From: Pseudoduganella lutea
GTDB lineage: Bacteria; Pseudomonadota; Gammaproteobacteria; Burkholderiales; Burkholderiaceae_D
Length of the DNA stretch: 64,000 nucleotides
Assembly: GCF_004209755.1 (NCBI RefSeq)
Contig: NZ_CP035913.1
Span: 3,038,001 to 3,102,000 of the forward strand
Reading direction: 5' to 3'
Below are positions 1-9,058 of this stretch, piece after piece; the stretch's first letter is position 1, and every line of letters starts with the position of its first letter. The notes beneath the pieces are model-generated. The model had not been told where the DNA came from. It saw only the letters and a list, made by a program, of their open reading frames with translations, and searched no databases. Position numbers and translations under genes: made by a program.

Positions 1-11
1 ATCAGCCGAAA

Positions 12-2075
12 TCAGTCCGGCACGTTCACCGTGGTACCGCTGACGGTGATCGCGTTGTTGCCCGGCGCTGCCGCGATCAACGGCACATTGGCCACGGTGA
101 TCGGTACCGCATTGCTGGCCCGTGTCACCGTGTGCACCACCTGCGACGGTGGCAGCGGCGTCGCGCTGTTCTTCAGGTTGGCATACACCGCGTCGAGCGC
201 GCGGAACAGGTAGACGTGCAGCGGCACGACCACGTTCGGCAAGGCATTCGAGAAGCTGTCGAAGTGGTTGGCATTGGTCACCTCGATGTAGCGCAGCTTG
301 CTGCTGCTGCCTTCCACCGCGGCGTTCAAGCCGACATAGGCGCGCGAGGCATGGTTGACCGGGATCAGCGCATCGGCCCGACCGGAGACGATCAGCGCCG
401 GCTTGCCGCGCAGGTTGCCCGTGGCCTGCACCTCGGCCATGCCGGCACGCACGCGAGCACTTTGCGCCGCCAGGTCGCCCGTCAGGGCAGCACCCGTGAC
501 TGCATCGACGCCGGTGGCGAGCGAGCGCAGGCACAGGAAACCGTCCAGCGCCTGGTCTTCGATGCCGGTCGACTTCGACACGCCCAGGTTGTACAGCTTG
601 GCGCCCCCTACGGAATCCTCGTAGATCGGCGTGCCGATGATGCCGTTCATCGTGGCAAAGCTGGCGGCGCGGGCGGCGCCCGTGAAAGGCACTGGCGAGC
701 CGGTGGCGTCGGCCGCGCCCCAGCTGAAGCCGCAGACATTGTCGGTTACGGAAAACTTGCCGTAGGCGTTCACATACGTGACAGCGACGAGGACGTTCGT
801 CAACGCATGCGCGGCCTGCAGCGGTTCCGCGTCCGCCGTCCAGCCGTACGCCTTCATCCTGGCCCGCGCATCCGCCTGGCGCGATGCCAGGTCGTTCCCG
901 ACCAGCAGCCCCTTCTGCACCAGCGAAGCGCAGCGCCCTGCCCCGCCGGCGATGCATGGCTGGTACAGCGCGGCGTAGCTCGCATAATCGAGCAGCGGCT
1001 TGCCCTGCGCCGTAACGTTCGCGCCGGCTTGCCGCACCGTGTACCCGGACGTGCGGTTCGGCTGGATCTGCGGCTCGGTGGCCGCCACCGCATCGATCAG
1101 CCCGGCCGTGTCCTGCTCGGCAGCCAGCAATGCCGAACCGGCCCCATTGGAAATCGACGACGCGATCGTCAGCGTGTTCGCCGGCGTGAAGCGGACGATG
1201 TGGCTGGTATTGTCGCGGGCGACGACCCCGTACTTTTCGTTGAGCACGTAGAGCGCGAATTCAACGGCCTGCAGCGTGACCTTGCCCCAGTCCTTTTCCG
1301 GATTCAGCTGCGAGTGCGCATGCTTGAACGCGACGCGTCCGGGGAATTGCTGGGCAAACGCGGTGCGCTGCGCATCGCTGAGTTCGGGGGCGAACAAGGC
1401 ATTCTTGGCGGCCGCCGTACGCGTCGCCCGCACGCCATTCTGGCCGTTCACGGTGTCGTCCTCGAACGCGTACAGGCCGGTGCCACTGCCCTTGTCCGCG
1501 TACGCCACCGCGCAGTTGTTCTTCAGGCCCCACTCCCCCGCACTGCCGATCGCGCCATAGATGCCGCGCGAACCGCTCGAGGTGCCGGTCACGATGCATG
1601 GATTGACGGGGTCGAACCCGTTCGGTACCTGCACCATCAAGGTCACGTTTTGCCGGCCCGTACCGTCGTCCGTGTACGCCAGGTATTCCGTGCCGGCCAC
1701 CATGCCATTGCCGTTCGTCGCCACGCCGGCCGCGTTGACGTTGGGGCCGTACATCGTGCCATAGCCGCTGTTGGTAGCGATGTCGAGCACGGCGCGGTAA
1801 TTGGCGAAGATGGCGTTGCGGCGCAATTCCCGCGCCGAGGGATTGGCCGGATCGTTGTAGGCCGGTGCGGCGGCGGCTGCCAGGCCGGTCGCGCCCAGGC
1901 CCGCCGTCAGCAGGTCGTCGCTCGTGCCATCGTAGCTGGCGGTCGAGACCGTGCCGAGCCAGGCCGGTTTCTGGTTCAGTACTTCCGGTTCGTCGTCGTC
2001 GTCATCGCTGCCACAAGCGCCGAGCGACAGTGCCACGGCCAGGGCAATCGCGGTTTTCGAAGTCGTCATCTGCAT
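12..2075 (-). CDS. D-(-)-3-hydroxybutyrate oligomer hydrolase, lipoprotein
   Basis: Predicted to hydrolyse 3-hydroxybutyrate oligomers released from polyhydroxybutyrate. The protein matches the 3HBOH family over its length (687 aa from this start). Seen: a lipoprotein signal with lipobox LGAC, lipidated Cys21, then GSDDDDDEP; a GTSSGSRG stretch near residue 170; an S-x-S-N-G nucleophile-type motif (SISNG) near residue 305; and a late His in NANHFDSF. The ATG at 2075 is preferred because AGAGGA lies just upstream and it puts the lipobox at the right distance; a longer reading frame continues upstream without a signal sequence. It lies downstream of livM on the same strand, but a hairpin and a repeat-rich leader separate them, so it may have its own promoter. 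The acidic run after the Cys is like other exported lipoproteins of this group; final membrane location is inferred. Confidence 0.85.
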   Translation of the reverse strand: MQMTTSKTAIALAVALSLGACGSDDDDDEPEVLNQKPAWLGTVSTASYDGTSDDLLTAGLGATGLAAAAAPAYNDPANPSARELRRNAIFANYRAVLDIATNSGYGTMYGPNVNAAGVATNGNGMVAGTEYLAYTDDGTGRQNVTLMVQVPNGFDPVNPCIVTGTSSGSRGIYGAIGSAGEWGLKNNCAVAYADKGSGTGLYAFEDDTVNGQNGVRATRTAAAKNALFAPELSDAQRTAFAQQFPGRVAFKHAHSQLNPEKDWGKVTLQAVEFALYVLNEKYGVVARDNTSHIVRFTPANTLTIASSISNGAGSALLAAEQDTAGLIDAVAATEPQIQPNRTSGYTVRQAGANVTAQGKPLLDYASYAALYQPCIAGGAGRCASLVQKGLLVGNDLASRQADARARMKAYGWTADAEPLQAAHALTNVLVAVTYVNAYGKFSVTDNVCGFSWGAADATGSPVPFTGAARAASFATMNGIIGTPIYEDSVGGAKLYNLGVSKSTGIEDQALDGFLCLRSLATGVDAVTGAALTGDLAAQSARVRAGMAEVQATGNLRGKPALIVSGRADALIPVNHASRAYVGLNAAVEGSSSKLRYIEVTNANHFDSFSNALPNVVVPLHVYLFRALDAVYANLKNSATPLPPSQVVHTVTRASNAVPITVANVPLIAAAPGNNAITVSGTTVNVPD

Positions 2076-2114
2076 GGTGTCCTCTTTCTGGAATCGGTCT
2101 GGAATCAGTGAACT

Positions 2115-2185
2115 CTTGCTGCGGAACGCTTGCTGCAAAACGCTTGCTGCGGAGCTGCTTGCTGCGTAAAACCTGCTGCGGAAAC
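2115..2185. repeat. Short tandem repeats, 14-15 bp period
   Basis: Four consecutive units beginning CTTGCTGC (14, 14, 15 and 15 bp; first unit CTTGCTGCGGAACG) followed by a partial fifth, in the leader of the 3HB-oligomer hydrolase gene. On the transcribed strand they read as repeated GCAGCAAG. The function is unknown; they may be slippage-prone. Confidence 0.7.
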
Positions 2186-2209
2186 AACAACGCCGGATCA
2201 CTCCGGCGT
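2184..2209 (-). terminator. Hairpin after livM
   Basis: On the minus strand an 8-bp perfect stem (ACGCCGGA / TCCGGCGT) with a 4-nt loop is followed by TGTTGTTT. It lies 14 bp past the livM stop. The U-tract is poor, so termination may be partial. Confidence 0.5.
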
Positions 2210-2222
2210 CGTCATGGGTGCA

Positions 2223-3197
2223 TCACGCTGGTGTTCGTCGGCCCAGCGCCGCCACGATTTCGCCGATGATGCCGCGACGGAACAGCAACACGCAGGCAAC
2301 AAAGATCAGGCCGGTCACCAGGCTGACGGCTTCGCCCAGCGTGTTGAACCACTCGATGCCGGTGGCGCTGGCCACCGTCGTCCCAAAATCGCCCAGCTTG
2401 TTTTCCAGCGCGATGATGATGACGGCGCCCAGCAGCGGCCCGGCCAGCGTGCCCATGCCGCCGACCAGTGTCATCAGGATGACGAGGCCGGACATGGTCC
2501 AGTGCACATCCGTCAGCGTCTCGAACCCGAGCACCACGGTTTTCAGCGCCCCGGCCAGGCCGGCCAGCGCGGCGGACAACACGAACGCCATCAGCTTGTA
2601 CTTGTCCACGTCGTAACCGAGCGAGATCGCGCGTGGTTCGTTCTCCTTGATCGCCTTCAGCACCTGGCCGAACGGCGAGTGCACGGTGCGCACGATCAGG
2701 GCGAACGCCAGCACGCAGAATGCCAGCACCACGAAGTACAGTGTCGTGTCGTTCGACAGGTCGATCATGCCCAGCAGCCGGCCGCGCGGCACGCCCTGCA
2801 ACCCGTCCTCGCCCCCGGTGAAGCCGGTGTAGCGCAAGGCAAAGAAGTACACCATCTGTGCCAGCGCCAGCGTGATCATCGAGAAATAGATCCCGGCGCG
2901 GCGGATCGCCAGCCCGCCGATGACGAAGCCCACCAGCGCCGCGGCCACCACGCCGGCCAGGATGCCCAGCTCGACCGGCATGCCCCAGTTCTTCAGCGCG
3001 TTGCCGGCCACATAGCCGGCCGTGCCGAAGAAGGCCGCATGGCCGAACGACAGCAAGCCGGTATAGCCGATCAGCAGGTTGAAGGCGCTGGCGAACAGCG
3101 CAAAGCACAGCAACTTCATCAGGAACACCGGGTAGCCGATGAAGGGTGCCGCCAGCGCCGCCAGCAGCAGGAGTCCATAGCCGATTTGCTTGTTCAT
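2223..3197 (-). CDS. livM: Branched-chain amino-acid ABC transporter permease LivM
   Basis: Inner-membrane permease subunit of a HAAT-type importer. The 324-aa protein is very hydrophobic, with about eight to ten predicted membrane spans. It carries the family's N-terminal FNLLIGYTGLLSFGHAAFFG stretch and the IKENEPRAISLGYDV coupling-loop region that contacts the ATPases. It starts 13 bp after the livH stop with an AAGGACACC ribosome site, so the two permease genes should be cotranscribed. The substrate is probably branched-chain or other hydrophobic amino acids, but HAAT systems also take amides, urea or aromatic acids, and the sequence does not decide. Confidence 0.9.
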   Translation of the reverse strand: MNKQIGYGLLLLAALAAPFIGYPVFLMKLLCFALFASAFNLLIGYTGLLSFGHAAFFGTAGYVAGNALKNWGMPVELGILAGVVAAALVGFVIGGLAIRRAGIYFSMITLALAQMVYFFALRYTGFTGGEDGLQGVPRGRLLGMIDLSNDTTLYFVVLAFCVLAFALIVRTVHSPFGQVLKAIKENEPRAISLGYDVDKYKLMAFVLSAALAGLAGALKTVVLGFETLTDVHWTMSGLVILMTLVGGMGTLAGPLLGAVIIIALENKLGDFGTTVASATGIEWFNTLGEAVSLVTGLIFVACVLLFRRGIIGEIVAALGRRTPA

Positions 3198-3210
3198 GGG
3201 TGGTGTCCTT

Positions 3211-4095
3211 TCACTTTTCTTTGCCGAACAGGCCGGCGGGGCGCAACAGCAACACGATGACCATCACGAGGAACACGACCGTCGACGAGAATTCCGGATA
3301 GAACACCCGCGTCAATCCTTCGATGACGCCCAGGCCCAGCCCGGTGACGATCGAGCCCAGGATCGAGCCCATGCCGCCGATCACGACCACGGCAAACACG
3401 ACGATGATCAGGTTCGAACCCATCAGCGGAGACACCTGGATGATCGGTGCCGCCAGCACGCCGGCGAAGCCGGCCAGCGCGACGCCGAAGCCATAGGTCA
3501 GCGTGACCATCAGCGGCACGTTGATGCCGAAGGCTTCCACCAGCTTCGGGTTTTCCGTGCCGGCGCGCAGGTAGGCGCCGAGCCGGGTTTTCTCGATGAC
3601 GAACCAGGTGGCGAAGCAGACGACCAGCGAGGCCACCACGACCCAGGCGCGATAGTTCGGCAGGATCATGAACCCCAGGTCGGTCGCGCCCTGCAGCTGT
3701 TCGGGCGTGTCGAACGGCTGGCCGGACACGCCATAGAACGAGCGGAAGATCCCTTCCACCACCAGCGTGATCCCGAATGTGAGCAGCAGCCCGTACAGGT
3801 GGTCCAGCTTGTACAACCAGCGCAGCATCGTTTTTTCGATGACGACGCCGAGGATGCCGACCACGACCGGTGCGGCGATCAGCATCATCCAGTAACTCAT
3901 GCCCAGGTACGACATGCCCATCCAGGCCAGGAACGCGCCCATCATGTACATCGCACCGTGCGAGAAATTAATGACGTTCAAAAGGCCGAAGATGATGGCC
4001 AGGCCGAGCGACAGCATCGCGTAGAACGAACCGTTGACGAGTCCCAGCAGCAGCTGGCTCATCATGGCTGGCAGGGGAACGCCGAAAATTTCCAT
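3211..4095 (-). CDS. livH: Branched-chain amino-acid ABC transporter permease LivH
   Basis: The second permease of the HAAT importer, 294 aa. The N-terminus reads LVNGSFYAMLSLGLAIIFGL followed by NVINFSHGAMYMMGAF, the classic LivH signature, and the protein has about eight hydrophobic spans. The frame is open further upstream, but that extension is arginine-rich and unlike any permease. The ATG at 4095 has GAGGAGAAG directly upstream, so it is the start. It lies between livK (350-bp gap) and livM (13-bp gap) and should pair with LivM as the transmembrane heterodimer. Confidence 0.9.
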   Translation of the reverse strand: MEIFGVPLPAMMSQLLLGLVNGSFYAMLSLGLAIIFGLLNVINFSHGAMYMMGAFLAWMGMSYLGMSYWMMLIAAPVVVGILGVVIEKTMLRWLYKLDHLYGLLLTFGITLVVEGIFRSFYGVSGQPFDTPEQLQGATDLGFMILPNYRAWVVVASLVVCFATWFVIEKTRLGAYLRAGTENPKLVEAFGINVPLMVTLTYGFGVALAGFAGVLAAPIIQVSPLMGSNLIIVVFAVVVIGGMGSILGSIVTGLGLGVIEGLTRVFYPEFSSTVVFLVMVIVLLLRPAGLFGKEK

Positions 4096-4444
4096 GGCCT
4101 TCTTCTCCTCGAAGAGTTGTGACAGGTAAGTAAATCGTGCAGACGGCAGCAGGGTGGCAACAGCGGGTGACAACCGCGGACGGCAGCAACGGGTGACCGC
4201 AACGAGCAACAGTAATGCGCGGCGGCGGCGAGGCGCATGGCGAACGTGTACCGTACGCCGCGCGCACGAACGCTCGTGCCGGCATCGGCCGGCCGTGGCG
4301 AACGCGGGACGGCGAACGCGGCGTCCACGGCCACGCCCTCTTCCACCGGCCGCGGCGAACGGATCACGTCGCGGATGACGCCAGTGACCCGGTGGCCGGC
4401 GAAGCAAGCCGCCAGCCACGCCCGACAACGGGTCTACCGCCGGC
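4096..4444. other. livK-livH intergenic region
   Basis: 349 bp without a convincing gene. It is GC-rich with short imperfect repeats around 4150-4200 (forms of GGGTGACMRC and CGGCAGCA). Short frames on both strands are arginine-rich and look like noise. Such a gap after a binding-protein gene often lets the binding protein be expressed above the permeases, but I see no clear hairpin with a U-tract. Confidence 0.4.
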
Positions 4445-5653
4445 TTATTTCCACAGCGAGCACTTGGTTTCAGCCTTCTTCATGTAGGCCTGCTCGCCCG
4501 GAATCGTGGCCACGACCTTGTAGTAATCCCAGGGGTATTTCGACTCGGCCGGCTTCTTCACTTCCATCAGGTACATGTCGTGCACCATGCGGCCGTCCGG
4601 ACGGATCACGCCATTCTTCGTAAACATGTCGTTGATCGGGGTTTTCTTCAGGTGGGCCATGACCTTGTCCGAATCGTCGGTACCGAGCGCTTTCACCGCC
4701 TTCAGGTAGTTCGACGCGGCGGAGTAATCGGCTGCCTGCAGCATCGACGGTTCCTTCTTCATCTTGGCAAAGTAGCGCTTCGACCATGCGCGCGTATCGG
4801 CGTTCAGGTCCCAGTACCAGCCATCCGTCAGGTACATGCCCTGCGTGGTGTTCAGGCCCAGCGAGTGGATGTCGTTGATGAAGATTAAGAGGCCGGCCAG
4901 TTTCATTTTCTTCGAGATGCCGAACTCGTTGGCGGCCTTGATCGAGTTGATCGCGTCGCCGCCGGCATTCGCCAGCCCCAGGATCTGGGCCTTCGACGCT
5001 TGTGCCTGCAACAGGAAGGACGAGAAGTCCGATGCCGACAGCGGATGCTTCACAGAACCCAGCACGCGCCCGCCGCCCGTCTTGACGACGGCGGCCGTGT
5101 CCGCTTCAAGCGACTGGCCGAACGCATAATCCGCCGTCATGAAATACCAGTCCTTGCCGCCCTGCTTGACGATCGCGCCGCCGGTACCGCGCGCCAGCGC
5201 GACGGTGTCGTAGGCGTAATGCACGGTGTACGGCGTGCACTCCTCGTTCGTCAGGCGCGACGAACCGGCGCCGATCGAGATGAAGATCTTTTTCTTCTCG
5301 GCCGCCACTTTCGCCATTGCCAGGTTGGCGCCGGAATTGGTGCCGCCGATCAGCATGTCCACGCCTTGCTGGTCGAACCATTCGCGCGCTTTCGAGGCGG
5401 CGATGTCAGCCTTGTTCTGGTGGTCGGCCGAAATGAATTCGACTTTCTTGCCCGCGAGGACGGTGCCGGCATCGGCGATCGCCATCTTGATGGCCTCGGC
5501 GCCGCCGGCGCCGTCGATGTCGGTGTACAGGCCGGACATGTCGGTGATGAAACCGATCTTGATCGTCTCGCCCGACACCTGGGCGAATGCGGCGCCGGAC
5601 AGGCCGATGGCGCAGATTGCGGTGGCGGCCATGGCAATAGCTTTACGTTTCAT
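4445..5653 (-). CDS. livK: Branched-chain amino-acid ABC transporter substrate-binding protein
   Basis: Periplasmic solute receptor of the HAAT importer, 402 aa. It has a cleavable signal peptide (MKRKAIAMAATAICAIGLSG, probable cleavage after AFA-Q near residue 24). The mature start, ETIKIGFITDMSGLYTDIDG, is typical of type I periplasmic binding proteins of the Leu/Ile/Val family. Its place inside livGF...HM supports the role. The ligand cannot be read from the sequence; relatives bind leucine, short amides or aromatic acids. Confidence 0.88.
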   Translation of the reverse strand: MKRKAIAMAATAICAIGLSGAAFAQVSGETIKIGFITDMSGLYTDIDGAGGAEAIKMAIADAGTVLAGKKVEFISADHQNKADIAASKAREWFDQQGVDMLIGGTNSGANLAMAKVAAEKKKIFISIGAGSSRLTNEECTPYTVHYAYDTVALARGTGGAIVKQGGKDWYFMTADYAFGQSLEADTAAVVKTGGGRVLGSVKHPLSASDFSSFLLQAQASKAQILGLANAGGDAINSIKAANEFGISKKMKLAGLLIFINDIHSLGLNTTQGMYLTDGWYWDLNADTRAWSKRYFAKMKKEPSMLQAADYSAASNYLKAVKALGTDDSDKVMAHLKKTPINDMFTKNGVIRPDGRMVHDMYLMEVKKPAESKYPWDYYKVVATIPGEQAYMKKAETKCSLWK

Positions 5654-5729
5654 TTGTCGTCTCCATTCAGTGGGTGTTATGAAGCCGCCGCGAGCGCGGC
5701 GGCGGTCTTCCCTGCCTGCTTTGCTATTG

Positions 5730-6485
5730 CTACACGCCGAGGAGCTCGGTCAGCACCGGCATCTTGGCGTTCAATTCGGTTGCAGCGAAGGTTTCAACGA
5801 TCTGGCCGTGTTCCATCACGTAGAAGCGGTCGGCCAGCGGTGCCGCGAAGCGGAAATTCTGCTCCACCATGACGATCGTGTAGCCCTTGGCTTTCAGCAT
5901 GCGGATCATGCGCGCCAGGCCCTGGACGATGACGGGCGCCAGCCCTTCGGAAATTTCATCGAGCAGCAGCAGGCGCGCGCCGGTGCGCAGGATGCGGGCC
6001 ACGGCCAGCATCTGCTGCTCGCCACCGGAAAGCCGCGTGCCCTGGCTGTTGCGGCGCTCCTTCAGGTTCGGGAACATGTCGTAGATTTCCTCGATCGACA
6101 TGCCCTTTTCTTCGGTCTTGAGCGCCGGCGGCAGCAACAGGTTTTCCTCGGTCGACAGCGACGCGAAAATGCCCCGCTCTTCCGGGCAATACCCCACGCC
6201 AAGGTGGGCGATCCGGTGCGTCGGCAGCGTGATCGCTTCCTTGCCATTGATGCGGATCGAGCCCTTGCGGGTACCCGTCAGGCCCATGATCGCGCGCAGC
6301 GTTGTCGTGCGCCCGGCGCCGTTGCGGCCCAGCAGCGTGACGACTTCGCCCTGCTGCACGGTGATGTTCACGTTGTGCAGGATGTGCGATTCGCCATACC
6401 AGGCTTGCAGGTCGGCGATTTCCAGCGCCGTGCGCGCCGGCTGGCTGGCCGGCATGTGGACATTCGAGGTGGCCGGGGCGTTCAT
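5730..6485 (-). CDS. livF: Branched-chain amino-acid ABC transporter ATPase LivF
   Basis: Cytoplasmic ATPase, 251 aa. Seen: Walker A GRNGAGRTTT near residue 55, a Q-loop region, signature LSGGEQQ, Walker B LLLLDEISEGLAP and a late switch region. The Walker A lysine is replaced by arginine (GxxGxGR instead of GxxGxGK); similar substitutions occur in some LivF proteins, so the protein need not be dead. Its start overlaps the livG stop (TGATG), which indicates translational coupling. The first 25 residues are an extra, poorly conserved tail. Confidence 0.9.
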   Translation of the reverse strand: MNAPATSNVHMPASQPARTALEIADLQAWYGESHILHNVNITVQQGEVVTLLGRNGAGRTTTLRAIMGLTGTRKGSIRINGKEAITLPTHRIAHLGVGYCPEERGIFASLSTEENLLLPPALKTEEKGMSIEEIYDMFPNLKERRNSQGTRLSGGEQQMLAVARILRTGARLLLLDEISEGLAPVIVQGLARMIRMLKAKGYTIVMVEQNFRFAAPLADRFYVMEHGQIVETFAATELNAKMPVLTELLGV

Positions 6486-7255
6486 CAGTGCGCTCCCACC
6501 AGTTCGGTTGCTTCGGTGCCCATGTACGCCTCCATCACCTGGGGATCCTTCGAGACTTCGGCATAACTGCCTTCGGCCAGCATCGCGCCACGCTGCAGCA
6601 CGGAGATACGGTCGCAGATGCCGGACACCACGCTCATATTGTGTTCCACCATGAGGATCGTGCGACCGCTGGACACTTTCTTGATCAGCTCGGTAACACG
6701 GTGGACGTCTTCATGCCCCATGCCCTGCGTGGGTTCGTCGAGCAGCATCAATTCCGGTTCCATCGCCAGTGTGGTGGCGATCTCCAGCGCGCGCTTGCGG
6801 CCATAGGGCATGTCCGCCGTGATCGTGTCCGCGAACTGCACGAGATCGACCTCGGCGAGCAGGTCCATTGCGCGGGCATTCAGCTGGTCGAGCGAACGTT
6901 CGCTGCGCCAGAAGTGGAATGTGGTGCCCAACTGGCGCTGCAAGCCGATGCGCACGTTCTGCAGCACCGTCAGGTGGGGAAACACGGCGGAAATCTGGAA
7001 AGAGCGAATGACGCCCATCCGGGCGATACCGGCCGGCTTGGCCGCGGTGATGTCCTTGCCGTTGAAGAAGATCTGACCGGACGTCGGCACCAGGAACTTC
7101 GTCAGCAAATTGAAGCAGGTCGTCTTGCCGGCACCGTTCGGGCCGATCAATGCGTGAATATGGCCGCGCTGGACGCGCAGATTCACGTCGTTGACAGCAG
7201 TAAAACCCTTGAATTCCTTGGTCAAATTCCTTGTTTCCAAGATGAAGTTTGACAT
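6485..7255 (-). CDS. livG: Branched-chain amino-acid ABC transporter ATPase LivG
   Basis: First gene of the minus-strand liv operon; 256-aa cytoplasmic ATPase that pairs with LivF. Walker A is canonical (GPNGAGKTT), and Walker B is LMLLDEPTQGMGHED. The signature region is atypical: the usual LSGG is replaced by a segment reading MPYGRKRALEIATTLAM, as is normal for LivG proteins (xYGxQR type). The upstream 285 bp is AT-rich and should hold the operon promoter. ATP hydrolysis can rest on this subunit if LivF is weakened by its Walker A change. Confidence 0.92.
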   Translation of the reverse strand: MSNFILETRNLTKEFKGFTAVNDVNLRVQRGHIHALIGPNGAGKTTCFNLLTKFLVPTSGQIFFNGKDITAAKPAGIARMGVIRSFQISAVFPHLTVLQNVRIGLQRQLGTTFHFWRSERSLDQLNARAMDLLAEVDLVQFADTITADMPYGRKRALEIATTLAMEPELMLLDEPTQGMGHEDVHRVTELIKKVSSGRTILMVEHNMSVVSGICDRISVLQRGAMLAEGSYAEVSKDPQVMEAYMGTEATELVGAH

Positions 7256-7540
7256 CGCGTCTCCCTGAGGATTCTTTACAGACTGCTAAAATTTTCGTCG
7301 ATCATACCCAGAACAAATTTGCCAAACAATACCGTATAACTACCATAAACTTTTGTTGAATTGCTACTGGACCGAAGTAGATTTGTGCTTTGCGCAACAA
7401 TACTAAATTCGGTCAATTGCATGTTGCATGCCTCATCAATACTGCTACGTCAGCTATTTATCAGATATTCATCACGCTGAACAGCACAATATGGTGCACT
7501 GCACCAGTCTTTCTCCGGACGATGGGAAATTGTAAAAAAA
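7256..7540. other. AT-rich promoter region of the liv operon
   Basis: 285 bp, clearly richer in A and T than its surroundings, between livG and the 3' end of the nitronate monooxygenase gene. It is expected to carry the liv promoter reading left. I could not assign -35/-10 boxes or a terminator with confidence and see no gene. Confidence 0.4.
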
Positions 7541-8578
7541 TTATTTTTCGCCCATTTCCGTTACCAGGGTTTCCACCAGCTTCGCTGCACCCATCCGGCG
7601 TATCCGCCTGACCCCGGTGCCGCACCACAGCGACATCAATTCGGTATCGCCCCGCTTGCCCGCTTCGAACCGGATCGGCCCGGTCAATGCATTCTGGATC
7701 GGGTAAGGCGGCACCTGATCCTCGACCGTGGCCATCTGCTCCATGAAGCGGTTGACGAGGCCGCGCGCATAGCGGCCGGAAAACGCGCGGGTCAGCCGGG
7801 TCGGCGACGAGCCGGCGATTTGCAAGCGGTGTTTGTAGGCCGGATGAATGCCTGATTCGTCCGTCACGAGGAACGCCGTTCCCATCTGGACGGCGGCTGC
7901 GCCCAGGGCCAGGCGTTCGCGCACGTCCGCCCCCGTCATGATATTGCCGGCCGAGATCACGGGAATCGTTACCTCGGCAACCGTGGCCTGCAACAAGGCG
8001 ATGGCGTCGAGCGTGGCGTCGCGCTGGTCGCCGATGAAGGTGCCGCGATGTCCGCCCGCCTCGGTGCCGGAGGCAATGACCGCGTCCGCGCCTGCCTCTT
8101 GCCAGGCGATGGCTTCATCGACCCGCGTGGCGGTGCCGATCACGACGATGCCCGCATCGTGCAACTGGCGCACTTGCTGCGCAGACAGGATGTCGAACGT
8201 AAAACTGGCCACGGCGGGTTTCAGTTCCAGCAGCACTGCGAACTGGGCGGAAAAGTCTTCGCACCATTTGAAAGGCAGGGCCAGCTCGGACCAGCCCAGC
8301 GATGACCAGACCGGTTTCAGCAGCTCGACGGCCCGCGCTACTTCTTCCCCGCTCGGCTTTGGCTGGTCCTGCACAAAGAAATTGAGCATGAAAGGCCGCG
8401 CCGTCAGCTGGCGGATCTCGGCCACCTGGCGGCGGATGGCATCTGGGGATAACAGCGAACAAGCCAGCGAACCCAGTGCGCCGGCATTCGATACGGCGGC
8501 CACGAGCGCCGGCGTCGTGCAACCGCCGGCCATCGGGCCCTGGATGATGGGATGGGGGAACAGCGACTGCAGCGCCAT
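7541..8578 (-). CDS. Nitronate monooxygenase (2-nitropropane dioxygenase family)
   Basis: FMN enzyme that oxidises alkyl nitronates such as propionate 3-nitronate. 345 aa with a TIM-barrel pattern: N-terminal HPIIQGPMAGGCTTPALVAA, an ASGTEAGGHRG phosphate-binding stretch in the middle, and VISAGNIMTGADVRERLALG in the second half, all family hallmarks. The predicted catalytic His lies in the GGHRG element. The ATG at 8578 has TGAGGAGAC upstream. It is not in an operon; a large regulatory-looking gap lies upstream. Confidence 0.88.
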   Translation of the reverse strand: MALQSLFPHPIIQGPMAGGCTTPALVAAVSNAGALGSLACSLLSPDAIRRQVAEIRQLTARPFMLNFFVQDQPKPSGEEVARAVELLKPVWSSLGWSELALPFKWCEDFSAQFAVLLELKPAVASFTFDILSAQQVRQLHDAGIVVIGTATRVDEAIAWQEAGADAVIASGTEAGGHRGTFIGDQRDATLDAIALLQATVAEVTIPVISAGNIMTGADVRERLALGAAAVQMGTAFLVTDESGIHPAYKHRLQIAGSSPTRLTRAFSGRYARGLVNRFMEQMATVEDQVPPYPIQNALTGPIRFEAGKRGDTELMSLWCGTGVRRIRRMGAAKLVETLVTEMGEK

Positions 8579-8596
8579 GATGTCTCCTCAATCACC

Positions 8597-8823
8597 TGTG
8601 GATAAGCATTGGGATATCCACAGGTATCGTTTGTGCGTAAACCGCGTTGGTGTGTGGTCTCCCATTTTTGTCCAAAAATCGTTCCTCGGCCATACAAGGT
8701 TTACGCGTGTGGTTGTGCAGCCCGTAAACCGTTGATTGTGTTGATAACACTTTACTTATCCACAGAAAGCCTGATCTGTTAACAACCATTACTAGCTTGT
8801 ATACAGACTTATTGTTGTAAACC
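8597..8823. repeat. DnaA-box/GTAAAC module, copy A
   Basis: The first of two ordered modules in the 755-bp gap between the nitronate monooxygenase gene and mtnN. It contains TGTGGATAA (8597-8605) and TTATCCACA (8756-8764), both perfect DnaA boxes, ATATCCACA (8614-8622, one mismatch), and GTAAAC or GTTTAC at 8637, 8699, 8724 and 8817. Copy B has the same blocks 461-462 bp to the right. Confidence 0.75.
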
Positions 8824-9058
8824 TGACGACCGCTTCGCGAATCTGGCCCGGCTTTAAAAAAACCGTCAGCAAAAAAAAACGACAACGCGGCCAGGCAAGA
8901 GAACGGTGAACTGGCTGACCTGAGCGCGATTTGTATTTGTGCTTGCCATGCAGCGTTCGATCGTCGACCTGGCCAGACGGTCTGGCAGTCGTCGATGACC
9001 CCAAAGCTGCTTCACTGAAGACGCTTTTTCTGGCGAAAAGGGAATTTTTTGATGATTC
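8824..9058. other. Spacer between the two DnaA-box modules
   Basis: 235 bp with no gene. It holds homopolymer A runs near 8857 and 8872, which may mark an AT-rich melting or bending stretch, and an inverted pair around 8965-8990 (GTCGTCGA-type arms: ATCGTCGACC ... GTCGTCGAT). No strong coding signal on either strand. Confidence 0.4.

Noticed and set aside
132..2111. 659-codon open frame on the plus strand
   Set aside because: It is antisense to the 3HB-oligomer hydrolase, is Arg/His/Gly-rich and resembles no protein; a by-product of high GC.
3211..4428. Long N-terminal extension of LivH
   Set aside because: The first 111 codons of the open frame are Arg/Ala-rich and unlike LivH; a strong ribosome site precedes the internal ATG at 4095.
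7541..8578. Enoyl-ACP reductase FabK as alternative for the nitronate monooxygenase
   Set aside because: The families share the barrel, but no fatty-acid genes are nearby and the motifs fit the nitronate enzyme at least as well.
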